NCBI GenBank assembly: GCA_026120185.1
Contig: JANUWF010002125.1
Location: 62,001 to 126,000 of the forward strand
Direction of reading: 5' to 3'
DNA: 64,000 nucleotides
From: Voacanga thouarsii
Lineage: Eukaryota; Streptophyta; Magnoliopsida; Gentianales; Apocynaceae
Shown here piece after piece: positions 23,728 to 35,836 of the stretch. Each line of letters opens with the position of its first letter. Positions within the stretch are counted from its first letter, which is position 1. A program made the position numbers and the translations under genes. A model generated the notes under the pieces. The model made no database searches, was not told where the DNA came from, and saw only the letters and a program-made list of their open reading frames with translations.

Positions 23728-24590
23728 AAGGAAAGTCTTAATTTTAATCAAAGCTTGACATCAAGAAAAGGAGCCCTACAAGTTAAAGAAAAAAATAGAG
23801 AAATCTCGTAACTCAAAAATATGCCCAAAAAAGGTCATAAAATCTTTGTTATATCTTGATTTTTATTTGGGAAAATTGCTCGTTGATGTTAATATATTCC
23901 TTGGGAACAAATTTTTTTTTTTATGTTTGTGGTGAAAATTGGCTGAAATATGGGTGAAAATGTTGATTGTTCTTAAGTGACAGGTTTACAACCAAGGTGT
24001 TTCTTAAAGGTTCTTTGAGGATATTTGTGGCTTTAGATGTAGGTTTTGATTTTTAATTTTCATTCATTGGGATGTTGGGACTTGATATATCACTCCATTA
24101 TTGAAATCCATACTCATTGAACTCTTTTTTGCCATTACATATTTGTGGTAGCCTTGTTTGAATCTACTAGTTTTCTTATTTCCTGTTTCTTGCTAATTCT
24201 TGTTCATTTCTTGTTTAATATTGCTTCATTATGTTTTAGTGATTGTTCTCACACTATTTGAATCCTTGTTCTTTGAAAATTATTGCTTGGAAAACTTGTT
24301 TGTTGAAATTCCCCTAAGACCCTCTAATTGGAAAATCTATTGAATTTTGTTGATTTCCTTAGTTACACTAAATCTTTGGCTATTAGGAAGGACTCGATTG
24401 AATAAGAAGGTTTGAGTGTTGAGAAAAAGGTAACAGAGAGAGATTAACATCAAAAGAGCCAAAGAGAGGAAACACGAGCGTAAAGTGAAAACTATTAAGA
24501 GTAAACATGCAAGAGAGTGAAGAGATGAACTACTTCTTTTATTTTATTAATCTCTTTTGTAGGCATAACTCCTTGAGTAATTCCATTATT
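23728..24590 (+). other. GypB untranslated leader
   Basis: About 860 bp of T-rich sequence without coding signal. It ends with a pyrimidine-rich run and TTTTGTAG at about 24555-24562, which looks like a splice acceptor, 29 bp before the gag ATG. A GTAACAG near 24430 is donor-like but weak. Confidence 0.55.
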
Positions 24591-27500
24591 ATGGCCCATG
24601 AACAAGAACTTCCTAGACCTAATCTAAGTGTTCCTAGTAGACCCTAAGAAGAACCACTTAATACTAGGGGTTTGCGAGATGATTTGTAAGTTATGATGAG
24701 AACTATACAAAGTGAGTTTCAACACATGGAAAAGGAGCTAATGGGGTTGGGGAATCAACTTGGTACCTCTTCTACCGTTTCACAAAGAAGAGGTCAAAGG
24801 AGGTTTGAAACTCCAAGCCCTAGAATGATGAAGGTGATGCCCACACTCCTCCACTCAATGTTCAACAAAATAAAGGTTGGGATGAGTACTCAATTGGGGG
24901 ATTTCAACAAGCTCCCATGAGAGAGGGTAGGCATGGTATGAGGGGAGGACGAGGTAGGGGTTAAGAAAGGAATGGGAAAAACAATCCAAGAGGGCTGGAA
25001 AAAGAATTTGATGGAGTTGAAGAATAGTATGAGGGAGAACATGGTGATGCATATGGTGTTAGTGTTGTGCCCTAGAGGTAATTACTTGAACATTATACAT
25101 GACACATTTTATTTTAATAAAAGGCATTATTTATCTTACGGTTTCTTTTGTTTGCTTTAAATAATATAACTGTTCGATAAAGTCTCTAATACAACACTAT
25201 TTTAAGGAAATTATGATAGAAATCATGATATGAGATTCCTACTCACTGGATGGTGTTAGTACTTAAATAGTCCCTAGTTATAGTATTAATGAGACAGAAC
25301 ATTATTGATACGTTAAGACTAGCATGTGTTAGACTTCCTGATTTGATCAGGCGATGGTTCTTATAACCGTGAGCACTGAGATACTCAAAATTAACACATG
25401 GATGCTTGTTAATAGAACAAGTTCATTGGATGACCTAGCTTTGAGATAATTACATAGATAACTATTTAGTGCCAGTGATATAATTTCAATATAGCAAACG
25501 TGCAAGTATCCTTAGACTTGAGATCTCCAAGGTACTTTGTTTACTGAGTCTTGTACTTTGATTCCAATCAACGAACCTCGATCGAGGGCCGCTTAAGGAA
25601 TGGATATTGAGTACATGGTGAGGTAAACGAAAGTAGTTGAGAGGGTCAATAAAGGATTCACCACTCCTAATAGTAGGGGCGAATATCTCACGGCCACTTG
25701 TAGGAATTACTACTCAAAAGTCCTTGGCCAAGGCAATTGTGTATTGGAAACAGTTCCAATTTATACACATCTAGAGTAGTAGGTTCCTGGTACAAGTACT
25801 ATTGTATTTAGGCAAGAATTAATTCTAGAGGGAGTTGGCACTAATTTCGTACTCCAAACCAAATGAGATATTTTATGGTGAAAGGAGTTGATTGTACCGA
25901 AGTTTGTTATTGAAGGGTTCATGTCAAGCCACTTGACTTCCTAGACTCTTGGGTAATCATAATGTGTTGCTAAATACCGCTCATGATCTGGGAATATGGG
26001 TTTATTAATTGATGAATTAATAAACCAATCCTGATTAGAATTAATAGGCTTAATTCTAATTAATTATAGATTATTAATCTCAAAGACGTTTGAATTAATT
26101 CATGTTCTCTACCAATTGATTGGGAAACCTAATAGGTCATACACAATAGAGGATTATATACTCAAGATGTTATTTGATGACATATGGGGTTAATTGAGAG
26201 AAAGAGAAGTTATTGTGGATAAATTATAATTAGTTATAATTTATGGTCCAAATTGTAATTATGAGAACTTGATGTTCCCAATTACAATTAGGGAATTCTA
26301 ATAGGATTAGAATCCCCTATTTTGGTAAGGGAATTTCGTGTATATTGGTGAATATATAAGAAATCCTAAGCCTAGGAGGACACACGGAACCCTAGCTGAA
26401 ACACACCACATGATTCTCTTTTCCTTTAATCTCTCTTTCTCTCATTTTTCTTCTTGAAAGAAAAACCCTAGCCGCCATTAATTTTTTGCTAGCACAGAAA
26501 TTTTAGTTCTTGAGTATTCCTCTATATGGATTACTGTTAGAGATAATCACACACTGTGATTATAGTAATTAGACGTTCAACCCACATGGAGGTTGATCAC
26601 GAGGATTCCTAGATCGCGCATCAACTTAAAGAAGAAATTTTTGTTCTTTAGACGATCACGCAAAGGTAAAAACTATTACATTTACTCTCTTTTTGTCTAA
26701 TTTTCCACACAAAGATGGATCCTGAGAGTGTATCTCGTTTTATTTTTCGCTGCGCCATATAGGATACGAGCCTGAGATGCCTAACATATGGGGAACCCAA
26801 TAGAAGATAGGGTAATAGAAGAGGTACGAGAGAAGAAAATGATGAGGATATGGAGTTGAACCATATTATGTTGAAGCCATCAACATTCTATGAGATGAGC
26901 GATCCTAAAGCCTATTTTAAATAGGAGAGTAGAATGGAGATATACTTTCAATGCCATACCTATAGTAAAAGATCCAAGGTGAGGTAAGATATCTTGGGGT
27001 TTGCGGAGTATGCATTGGTTTGGTAGGAAAAGGATTGCAATCAAAGGAGGCAAATGGGAGTAGAAGACGTGGGCAATTGGAACTTGTTAAAATACATGAT
27101 AAGGGCTAGGTTTATCCCACACCACTACTACCAAGACCTCTACCAAAGTATTCAATTCCTTACACAAGGTAACAATGGGGTGGAGGACTACCATCAGGAA
27201 ATGGGGATGATGTTGATGAGAGCTCAAATCCAAGAAGATTATAGGGCAACAAGGGCTAGATTCTTTAGTGGATTGAATATGGAAATAGCTAATTTGGTAG
27301 ATTTGCACTTCTATGACCAACTTGACATGGTCCAGGCCTCCGCCAAGATTGAAAAGCAACTAAAGAGGATGACTTTTACTAAGCCTACATTTTAAAGTCC
27401 AAACATCACTAGCAAGATGCCAATCAAGAAGGATAATGCTCCTAAACCTTTCCAAAGAAAGTACAAAAAACCAAGGGAAGGATAGAAACCTAAGGAAGAT

Positions 27501-27700
27501 TAAAAACCTAGGGAATGGTAGAACAAGGATAAGGGAAAAGCCATGGAAAGACTACAACGAAATAGAGATATCAAGTGCTTCAAGTGTCTTGGCTATGGGC
27601 ATACTTCTCATGAGTGTCCAAGTAAAAGGGCTATATACACTAACCCCTATAGAGAAGTCATAACCGCTGAAGAAGAGGAGGAAAACGATGCCAATGAGAC
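24591..27700 (+). pseudogene. GypB gag, interrupted by a solo LTR
   Basis: ATG at 24591 opens a frame with early stops (first at 24645-24647) that continues with an Arg/Gly-rich segment near 24930. After the solo LTR the capsid-like Retrotrans_gag domain is clear at 27054-27395: PHHYYQDLYQ, QGNNGVEDYHQEM, RAQIQEDYRATRARFFSGL and IEKQLKRM. A complete CCHC zinc knuckle (CFKCLGYGHTSHEC) is at 27576-27617. Gag would form the particle shell and bind RNA. GypA's copy (4041-5358) has lost the knuckle and lacks the LTR insertion. Confidence 0.88.
25057..26786 (+). mobile_element. Solo LTR of the Cop1 family in GypB gag (1730 bp)
   Basis: Begins TGTTAGTGTTGTGCCC and ends GCCTAACA, homologous end to end with the Cop1 3' LTR. 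The flanking 5 bp are identical (tatgg, 25052-25056 and 26787-26791). The paralogous GypA gag at about 4339-4355 carries the uninterrupted sequence with a single tatgg, which proves the insertion and the target duplication. Confidence 0.96.
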
Positions 27701-27819
27701 CAAAAAGAAAATATAGAAGAGGAAAGTATTGAATGGAAAGTGGTTGGCTAAGAGTATTCCTTAGTTGGAGTCATAAGGAGATCATTGAACTCCTAAGCCA
27801 TTGAAGACCAAGACCATCA

Positions 27820-28480
27820 ACAAAGGGATAACATATTCTACACAAGGTGTCTAATCAACAAGACTTCTTGTAGTGCCATTGTGGATAGTAGAAGTTGCAC
27901 TAATGTGATTAGTGCAAACTTAGTTGATGAGTTGGGAATGAAATGGATTAAACACCCCAAGCCCTACAAGTTACAATGGTTGAATGATAGTGGAGAATCG
28001 AGGGTTAACAAATAAGTCTTGGTGTCTTTTGATATGAGAAACTATAAAGATGATGTACTATGTGATGTGGTGCCTATACAAGTGGGTAATTTAGTTTTAG
28101 GGAGACCTTGGCAATATAATAGGAATGTAAAGCATAATGGGAGAAAGAACACTTAATCCATTGTCAAGGAGGGATCCAATTTCACTCTTAGCCCCATGCC
28201 CCCAAGTGAGGTGAATAAAGACCAAAAGATCATGAGGGACAAAAAAAAAAGAAAAAGGGAGCACAACATGCCAAGCAAAAACAAGAGTTAGAAAAAAAAG
28301 AACAAGAGAGGAAAGAGAAAGAGTTGAGGGAGAGAATGGAAAAACAAGTGCTATTGACCATGACGGATGGGAGTGAGCAAGGATAAGAGAGAGGTAGAAG
28401 AAGAGTGAAGTATTTTGAAAAAGGGAGTAAGATCATAAAAGCAATAGAGGCTAAAGAACCAGCTATTCTTCTTATTTGCA
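27820..28480 (+). pseudogene. GypB protease and linker
   Basis: The translation shows SAIVDSRSCTNVIS (catalytic Asp codon 27884-27886), where gypsy proteases of this group usually have IVD-x-GSCTNV, so the Gly of the D-S/T-G triad is Arg. VLGRPWQYNRNVKHNG, a usual downstream protease motif, follows near 28098-28140. Stops occur at about 28014 and 28155. After it comes a Lys/Glu-rich linker (28220-28420). The minus-strand ORF 28230-28481 is its shadow. Confidence 0.8.
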
Positions 28481-28499
28481 AAGGATTTTATATTACTAC

Positions 28500-29540
28500 T
28501 AATTACTCTACTTTATCTTTTTCCAAGTGAAATTACAACAATTCTCCAAGAGTTTGATGATGTTTCCCCAACTAAGGTGCCCAAAGGATTGTCACCCATA
28601 AAAGGAATCAAACACTAAATAGACTTTGTGCCTGGAGCTATCATCCCCAACTGGCCGCCCTATAGCACTAATCCGAAGGAGGCCCAAGAATTTCAAAAGC
28701 AATTCGAGGTGTTGCATAAGAAGGGACATGTAAGAGAAAGCCTAAGCCCTTGCATGGTTCCAGTTCTCTTGGTTCCCAATAAGGATAGGACTTGGCACAT
28801 ATGTGTGGATTGTCGTCCCATAAACAACATCACGGTTAAGTATAACTATCCCATTCCTAGGCTAGATAACTTTCTTGATGAATTGTTTGCTGCAAGCATT
28901 TTCTCCAAAATTGATTTGAAATCCAGTTATTACCAAATTAGGATTAGGAAGGTAGATGAATGGAAAACGGCTTTCAAAACCAAATAAGGATTGTATAAAT
29001 AGCTTGTTATGCCATTTGGGTTATCTAATGCTCCTAGTACTTTCATGCATTTAATGCATCATGTTTTAAGAGAATTTATTCGAAAATTTATTGTTATGTA
29101 TTTTGATGACATTTTAATTTATAGCAAGTCATATGTGGATCATTTAAATCATCTTCAATGTGTGCTTGTTGTTCTTAGTAGGGAAAGATTGTATGCTAAC
29201 TTAGAGAAATGCTCTTTTTGTTTGGAAAGTATTAGATTTCTTAGGTATGTTGTGAGTGCTAAGGGAATTGAGGTTGATGAGGAAAAAGTGAAAGCCATCC
29301 AAGATTGGCCCACTCCTACCACTATTATCTAAGTTCGTAGCTTCCATAGTCTAGCTAGCTTCTATAGGAGATTCATCAAAAACTTTAGTACCCTGGCAGC
29401 CCCTCTAATGGAATTAGTGAAGAAAAATGTGGGATTCAAGTGGAAGGAAGCCCAACAACAAGCCTTTCAAACCCTTAAGGACCAGTTGAGCCAAGCCCCA
29501 ATTCTCATCCTACCAAACTTTGAGAAAGAATTAGAGATAG
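28500..29540 (+). pseudogene. GypB reverse transcriptase
   Basis: Frame 2 runs from the IDFVPGA motif (28620) through NPKEAQEFQKQ, VRESLSPCMVPVLLVPNKD, CVDCRPINNIT, YPIPRLDNFLDEL, FSKIDLKSSYYQIRI and WKTAFKTK, two stops (28985-28987 and about 29000), then [14 protein letters not shown], the catalytic YFDD box (29099-29110) intact, ILIYSKS and [15 protein letters not shown]. The tether and RNase H linker (FYRRFIKNFSTLAAPL) follow. A frameshift at about 29540 separates it from RNase H. The order and motifs are those of plant Ty3/gypsy elements. Confidence 0.93.
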
Positions 29541-31170
29541 AGTTTATGCAAGTGGGGTGGAGATAGGTGCGGTTCTAACTCAAGATCGAAACCCTATTTC
29601 TTATTTTAGTGAGAAATTGTTCAGGGTAGCTACCAATTACTCCACTTATGACAAAAAACTTTTTATCTTGGTGAGAACTTTAGAATATTGGCAACATTAC
29701 CTATTGCCAAGAGAGTTTGTGATCCACACTGACCATGAAACCCTTAAGCACCTCAAAAGCCAACAAAACTTGAATAAAAGGCATGCAAGGTGGATGGAGT
29801 ACATTGGAACATTTCCTTATGTCATTCAATATAAAAAGGGTAAGGATAATATGGTTGCGGATGCACTATCTCGAAGGTATACACTTATAAACTCTTTAGA
29901 TGCTAAAATTCTATGTTTTAAGCTTGTGAAAGTATTGTATGAAAAGAATGAGGAGTTGGAGGAAATCTTTCATGCTTGTGAAAAATGTGCATTTGCTAAA
30001 TACTATAGGCATGGCGGATTTTTGTTTAGAGAATCAAGACTTTGTGTGCCAAAAGGGTCCACTAGGGAATTGCTAGTCAAGGAGGCCCACAGTGAGGGAC
30101 TAATAGGACATTTTGGTACTGCAAAAACCTTAGGCACACTTAAAGAACACTTCTTTTAGCCCAAAATGAGAAGGGATATAGAAAAATATTTTTCACAATA
30201 CATAGCATGTAGGCGAGCTAAATCTAAGTCACTTCCACATGGACTGTACACTCCTTTGCCCGTTCCAAATATCCCTTAGGTTGATATTTCCATGGATTTT
30301 ATTTTGGGATTGCCTAGATCCAAAGGGGGCAAGGACTCTATGTTTGTGATTTTTGATAGGTTTTCAAAAATAGTTCATTTTATGGCTTGCTCCAAAACTA
30401 ATAATGCTTTATATATTGCAGATTTATTCTTTAAGGAGGTGGTAAGGATGCATGGAATCCTAAGGACTATTGTGTCTGATAGGGACACTAAATTTCTTAG
30501 CCATTTTTGGAGGGTCTTGTGGAATAGACTTGGTACTAATCTTTTATTTTCCATAACTTGTCACCCCCCCCCCCCCTCCCCAAAAGGATAGGCAAATGAA
30601 AGTGGTCAATCGGACACTCACCCAACTCTTGAGGACCATTATCAACAAAAACTTGAAGAATTAGGAAGCGTGCTTACCCCACATTGAGTTTGCCAACAAC
30701 TAGGCTATTCATTCTACTACTTCTTATACTCCTTTTGAAGTTGTATATGGTTTTAATCCTCTAATGCCTTTGGACTTGATTCTTTTACCTGTAGGAGAAT
30801 GCATGAATTGTGACGGGGCCAAGAAAGTAGAATTAGTGAAGGCACTCCAAGAAAAAGTCAAGGCAACAATCGTAAAGCGAAATAAAGATATTGTCTTTAA
30901 GAGCAACCAATGGAGGAAATTGATTTTATTTGAGCCTAGCAATTGGGTTTGGGCGCACCTTCGCAAAGAGAGATTTCCTACTTAAAGGAGGAGCAAGTTG
31001 GACCTAAGAAGAGATGGACTGGTTCAAGTCATTAACTCAGTTGGAGATAATACCTACCATATTGATTTGCCTAGTATGTATAAAGTCAGTGCTACATTTA
31101 ATATTAGTGATTCAACTCCTTTTGATGTAAGTGATTATTCATGGAAGAATTAACTACACGAAGGGGGATA
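29541..31170 (+). pseudogene. GypB RNase H and integrase
   Basis: RNase [41 protein letters not shown] (29557-29880). The integrase zinc-finger part follows (EGLIGHFG ... LKEHFF). After stops at 30157-30159 and about 30280 comes the core: [12 protein letters not shown] and VSDRDTKF. A poly-C tract (30564-30581) then breaks the frame where GypA reads CACCCTCAAAGG. The catalytic Glu position reads Lys (30599-30601). The C-terminal barrel (IDLPSMYKVSATFNISD) ends next to the purine tract AAGGGGGATA (31161-31170). No chromodomain is visible. Confidence 0.9.
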
Positions 31171-32257
31171 TAATAGGAATCAAGCTAACCAAGCCGCTAA
31201 AACTAAAGAAAGGGGAGCAACAATATAAAGGCCAATGACAAGGGTAAGGACCAAGAGACTCCAAGGTGACATCCAATTGCTCCTACAACCATACTTGATG
31301 ATGGAAGGGATTTAGAGTGAAGAAGGTAGCCACAAACTTAATTCGATAAACATCTACGTGGAATTCCAACAACAGCCCATGCCTGTACCAATAGAGGGAG
31401 CAAAAGAGGGAGAAAATACTGAATTCTAGCTTCCAACTTCAACCTAGCATTGACCCCAAGGCATACCTAGCACCAAGTGCATTCTGCTAGCCAACACACT
31501 AGAATTCTAGTGCTGACCTGGCACCAGGCCCAAAACCTACACCCGGCACCAGTTCAGTCAGACATAGGGCTAGAATTCCAATGTTAACCTAGCGCTAGGT
31601 CCAACATAGCACCTGGCACCGGGTCCAGTTGGGTAGGACCCCTTGTATTGCCAATTTTTATTGTTTTCTTCGCATTTTATTTATTTTAAACACTTTTTAA
31701 AGACCCTTTTAGTCATTAAATTATCTTGGGGCCTTAGTAGTTACGTAGTTAGGGTTAGAGTAGTATAAATACATCTTTTGTGATTTGACAATTCAATTAA
31801 TCATATTTTATTTCAATTTGTAAAAAGAGAGCATTGAGAGGTTTAACATCCTTGTTCATCTTCTTCAAGACCTTGCTTAGGGTTTAGTCCACCTTATGTA
31901 TAAGTCTCTAAAATCTATAGATAATCCAATATAGTTCCTGTTGATTGGGTCTTAGTTACGTTGTTCTTCTTAGGTTTTATCTTGAATTCCTTGCTTTGGT
32001 GCCTACAGTTCTACTTCTCTTATTCTTGATTTCCTTTGTTATGTCAAGGGTATTTGAGTGAATCTATAGTGGATCTTGCTATATATCTTATAGGTCTTTG
32101 ATACTTTGTGCCTCCAAGGTTTACTAGGGAATAGTTAGATAGTTTTCTTTCTTCTTTTGCCACAAATTTCCACAATTTATGTTACATTTACTTAGCTACG
32201 AGTTTTACCCATTCGTTTGCTTTTGGCCCACAAATTTACACTCACAAGATCATATCA
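31171..32257 (+). repeat. GypB 3' LTR (1087 bp)
   Basis: Starts TAATAGGAATC (the G of TG is mutated) and ends GATCATATCA. TATA box at 31764-31771. It has an extra 71-bp unit compared with the 5' LTR. Confidence 0.92.
31764..31771 (+). promoter_or_regulatory. TATA box of GypB 3' LTR
   Basis: TATAAATA in the same conserved context as the other two LTRs of this family. Confidence 0.65.
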
Positions 32258-32362
32258 CTTTTCCTCTATTTTGGCCACAAAACTCCACTGTTTTTGTTTA
32301 ACTACATGAGCTAAGATTTTTTACCCGTTGTTCCATCAATTTAACCACTCAAGATCATATCA
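32258..32362 (+). repeat. Last segment of the GypA 3' LTR
   Basis: After the GypB target duplication, the sequence continues the GypA LTR end: TTGGCCACAAAACTCC, a pyrimidine-rich part and the terminal AAGATCATATCA, the same ending as the GypB LTRs. With 19812-21130 and 22618-22693 it rebuilds one LTR. The right target duplication of GypA should be taaag (32363-32367); its partner would be left of the window. Confidence 0.85.
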
Positions 32363-32406
32363 TAAAGCCACACTGTAGTAATATACATCACAAATGAAAG
32401 GTTCAA

Positions 32407-33365
32407 CATACACTATCAGGTGTACTCTAGCAGCAATATTATTTACATGTAAAAAAAAAATGTACATTGCAAACCTATCTTGTGGTATCGTCTTCTAATT
32501 ATGTGGTCCTTCAGCTCTGGATCCTAAGAAAACAGAATAAAAGGTACATGTGAGTGAAAATCACTTAATGAGTCCCGCATGTGCTAGTGTTTTATGAAAA
32601 TAAAGAGGCGCAACCATTTTCGAGTTTCGTTCCAAAATTAGGTATAGGTAAATATCATATTTTTACACTTAAAACAACTCTACAACACACTAGGATAGAG
32701 TTTATACCGAAATTGATCAATTTTTGAAAATCAAGTTTAATTCAAAATTTCTGTGCCTATTTTAGAAATGCAAGAATTTCTCTCAATAGAAGGTCTTCCT
32801 GTATGCAAAGCTCATAAGCATTTCCCTTCTACATCATCATTTTATTGTGTTAGAACACAAACCTACAACACTCAACTGTAATGAGTTGTACTATCATACA
32901 CTATCAGGTGTACTCTAGCAGCAATATTATTTACATGTAAAAAAAATGTAGATTGCAAACCTATCTTGTGGTATCGTCTTCTAATTATGTGGTCCTTCAG
33001 CTTTGGATCCTAAGAAAACAGAATAAAAGGTACATGTGAGTGAAAATCACTTAATGAGTCCCGCATGTGATAGTGTTTTATGAAAATAAAGAGGCGCAAC
33101 CATTTTCGAGTTTCGTTCCAAAATTAGGTATAGGTAAATATCATATTTTTACACTAAAAACAACTCTACAACACACTAGGATAGAGTTTATACCGAAATT
33201 GATCAATTTTTGAAAATCAAGTTTAATTCAACATTTCTGTGCCTATTTTAGAAATGCAAGCATTTCTCTCAATAGAAGGTCGTCCTGTATGCAAAGCTCA
33301 TAAGCCTTTGCCTTCTACATCATCATTTTATTGTGTTAGAACACAAACCTACAACACTCAACTGT
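32407..33365. repeat. Tandem duplication, period 488 bp, in GypD LTR
   Basis: The sequence from CATACACTATCAGG at 32407 to ACACTCAACTGT (about 32879) recurs from 32895 to 33365 with only a few differences (shorter A-run, GCTCTGG to GCTTTGG, CATTTCC to CCTTTGC). A 15-bp join separates the copies. High similarity points to a recent event after LTR insertion. The ORF at 33239-33511 spans the end of copy 2 and is not meaningful. Confidence 0.95.
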
Positions 33366-35828
33366 GCATTGTCAGAGCAGTAAGTACGCACCGGCATAAT
33401 ACTGAGAGATCAGCATCTTTTATTTGCCACCGTAAGCCCAAGGGTCCCAATACTGATGTCAATCACCATCGAGGTGGCAAGGGGTTGACCACACCAAATG
33501 CCCCTACCTAGCAGTCCGTGGACAACCCAAAATAATTTGTACACAAGGTATAGGTAATTGCCAGGTGCTAAACGGCTAGCTAGGATGGCTAATCTCAATA
33601 TCCTATCACCCTGATTGGATTAAGACAATCCCCAGAACTAGCTAGGTTACATGAAGTCATCTACCTCTAATGAGAGCTAATACAAAAATCAAAGCCCTTG
33701 CTAAGTACTCAACATCTTCTCCAGTTCACAAGACCAGTCCAATTCCCTTGGCTTACAAGGCTAATCAAATATTCCTTTCCCAAAGGAATATAATTAAAAT
33801 ACTTTTTGGGACAAAAATATCATTTTCCAAAAGTTAATCTCATACCAAGAGATTATTTTTCAAACCACAACGAAAAAGGATAAAAAGTCCTTTTGAGTGA
33901 CAAAATACATTTTTGAGTGCATTTTCATCATTTGACAAATATCTGATTCCAAAAGAAGTTTTATTCAAAAATTCCAGAATTCTAATCCTAAAAGAATAAT
34001 TAAATTCAAGGCATTCCAATTATGATGCCATAAAGCTAAGAATTCACATATTCCAAAATCCTTTCCATAAAAAGGAAATAATATGCTTTTCTAAATAAAA
34101 CATAATTTCACCGCATAATTAATGAGAAGAAAACCTTTCAAGTATACTTTTATACCCAAGAAATATTCATAATTCAAGTGGTTCACAATTCCACATAAAA
34201 TTATCATTTTCTAAGGTCCACAAGAATTTCTATTTAGAAGAACCATATTTTCCTTAGAAAATATAAGCGTTCATCAATTTTATCATAAAAGGCTTTAGGA
34301 AAATTCATTACCAAATTATGAATAATTCCATTTATAAATATTCACCATTTCCATTGAAGTCTAAAATGGCTTCATATTATTTCTTCCTTAGAGAAATCAA
34401 AATAATTTATAAAGCTTTACTTTATTAAATAAAATGCACACTAACAATTTTTACTTTTTAAAAATCAAATGGACTCACCTCATGTCCTAACTTGATGTAG
34501 TAATATACATATTGCTTCTAGCCTTTTGTGAAGCCTTTAGAGTAGATAACATACAGGGAGAGTCATTCCAGATCTCAGTTTGTAATTACAATCCATAACC
34601 AACACATTTTATTAACGGAATATTTCTATAACGAAATCACTAGTTTCCACATTTCTACTTTCGTATAGAAATGCATTACTTGAGCTAATCCAAGCTCATA
34701 TGTCCATCCTTATTCCTCCTCCCAACAGATGTACAAGATATCCATAATTCTCTCTTGAATTTCTCATTCATCCATGAAAGCTAATAGAAACAATACATAA
34801 ATTCCCTATTCTTAAATTTCTGCATTTCTCACATCTTGGCACGCTTCGTTATTTATATCATAACTTTTGATTCAGAAGTCCAAATAATGTCATATTAGTT
34901 CCAACATTTTCTCAAGATATTCCTTTATAATTTCCAATTCATGAAATGCCAATTTCCTTTCGTATTTCATTCAGTATTGGCCATAAACTCTTAGCTTCTA
35001 AATCCCGTCACTGAAATGGCAGTCCTCAGTATTTATATCATAACTTTCTATTTAAAACTCCAAATCATGTCAAATTAGTCCTAAAATGACCCTAAGATAC
35101 TTAGCTACAAATTTCAGGTCATGGGGTTCCAAGACAACAATCTATTTTGTTCAGTTTATTAGTTCTTCAAATCAGGTCGGGAATCCTTCAATACAGAATT
35201 TCTGATTTATTCCCCAACTTCATACAATTAATTCTCTTTTCTTTCCCATACAACATACAAACCATTAACACATCTAAATACCTTGTTTATTGTTAGCCCT
35301 AAAGGATTTCTTCTATGTTTTGATTTATGACAAACGTTGATAGGGACTATCTTCTCAATTTATTATGATATGACATGATTGACCTTCATTCTTCAAAGTC
35401 TTTAAATAAGAATTGTTGGCAACTCCTTCATCACATATTTCAAGATTAGAAGATCAAAATGAGAAAAATTAAAGAATGAGACGTTATATATCAAGGAAGC
35501 TCTTTATGAAGAATGATAGACTAGGAAGTATTATTAAGGTATATTTATTAATTCATATGTCTTCTTATCTTTTGATTCATTTGACTTTACCTTGAAGCAT
35601 CAAAGGAGATGTTTTCAATGTTTTTGAAATTCACAGAATTTTGGATGGAATAGTTTAAGTCCAAAAGGTTCATCAAAATCCTGTAAACTGGGTTGAAAAA
35701 TTTCTGTCAGGAATGTGCCATTTTGGACTTTTCTTTTGGATGCATCTTCATCCAAAACTCGGATGAGTTTAAACAAAAAAAATTTATAGCCGTTTTTTTA
35801 TGACCGTTGGCACTCCACTCTTTGGCTC

Positions 35829-35836
35829 TATAAATA
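35829..35836 (+). promoter_or_regulatory. TATA box of the Sirevirus solo LTR
   Basis: TATAAATA within GGCTCTATAAATAGCCC, a textbook Pol II promoter context in the middle of the LTR. It marks the U3/R boundary region. Confidence 0.7.

Larger units (their letters stand above)
22694..32257 (+). mobile_element. GypB: complete Ty3/gypsy retrotransposon with both LTRs
   Basis: The element is bounded by TGATAGG (22694) and ATCATATCA (32257), and flanked on both sides by ctttt (22689-22693 and 32258-32262), a perfect 5-bp target duplication. Inside are LTR, primer site, gag, protease, RT, RNase H, integrase, purine tract and LTR, in Ty3/gypsy order. The target is the 3' LTR of GypA, an element of the same family. 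A solo Cop1-type LTR (25057-26786) breaks its gag. RT style is like chromovirus-type plant elements, but I see no chromodomain. Every gene has stops, so it is a non-autonomous relic. Confidence 0.95.

Noticed and set aside
28230..28481. Minus-strand ORF with Phe/Ser-rich ends, looks like membrane segments
   Set aside because: Shadow of the Lys/Glu-rich protease-RT linker of GypB on the plus strand.
32363..32371. Exact left terminus of the GypD LTR at TGTAGTAATATAC
   Set aside because: Attractive as a TGTA start, but the same 15-mer recurs at about 34496 and no target duplication could be confirmed because GypA abuts it; left as uncertain.
33239..33511. 90-codon ORF
   Set aside because: It runs from the second copy of the tandem duplication into unique LTR; the first copy is interrupted differently and there is no family match.
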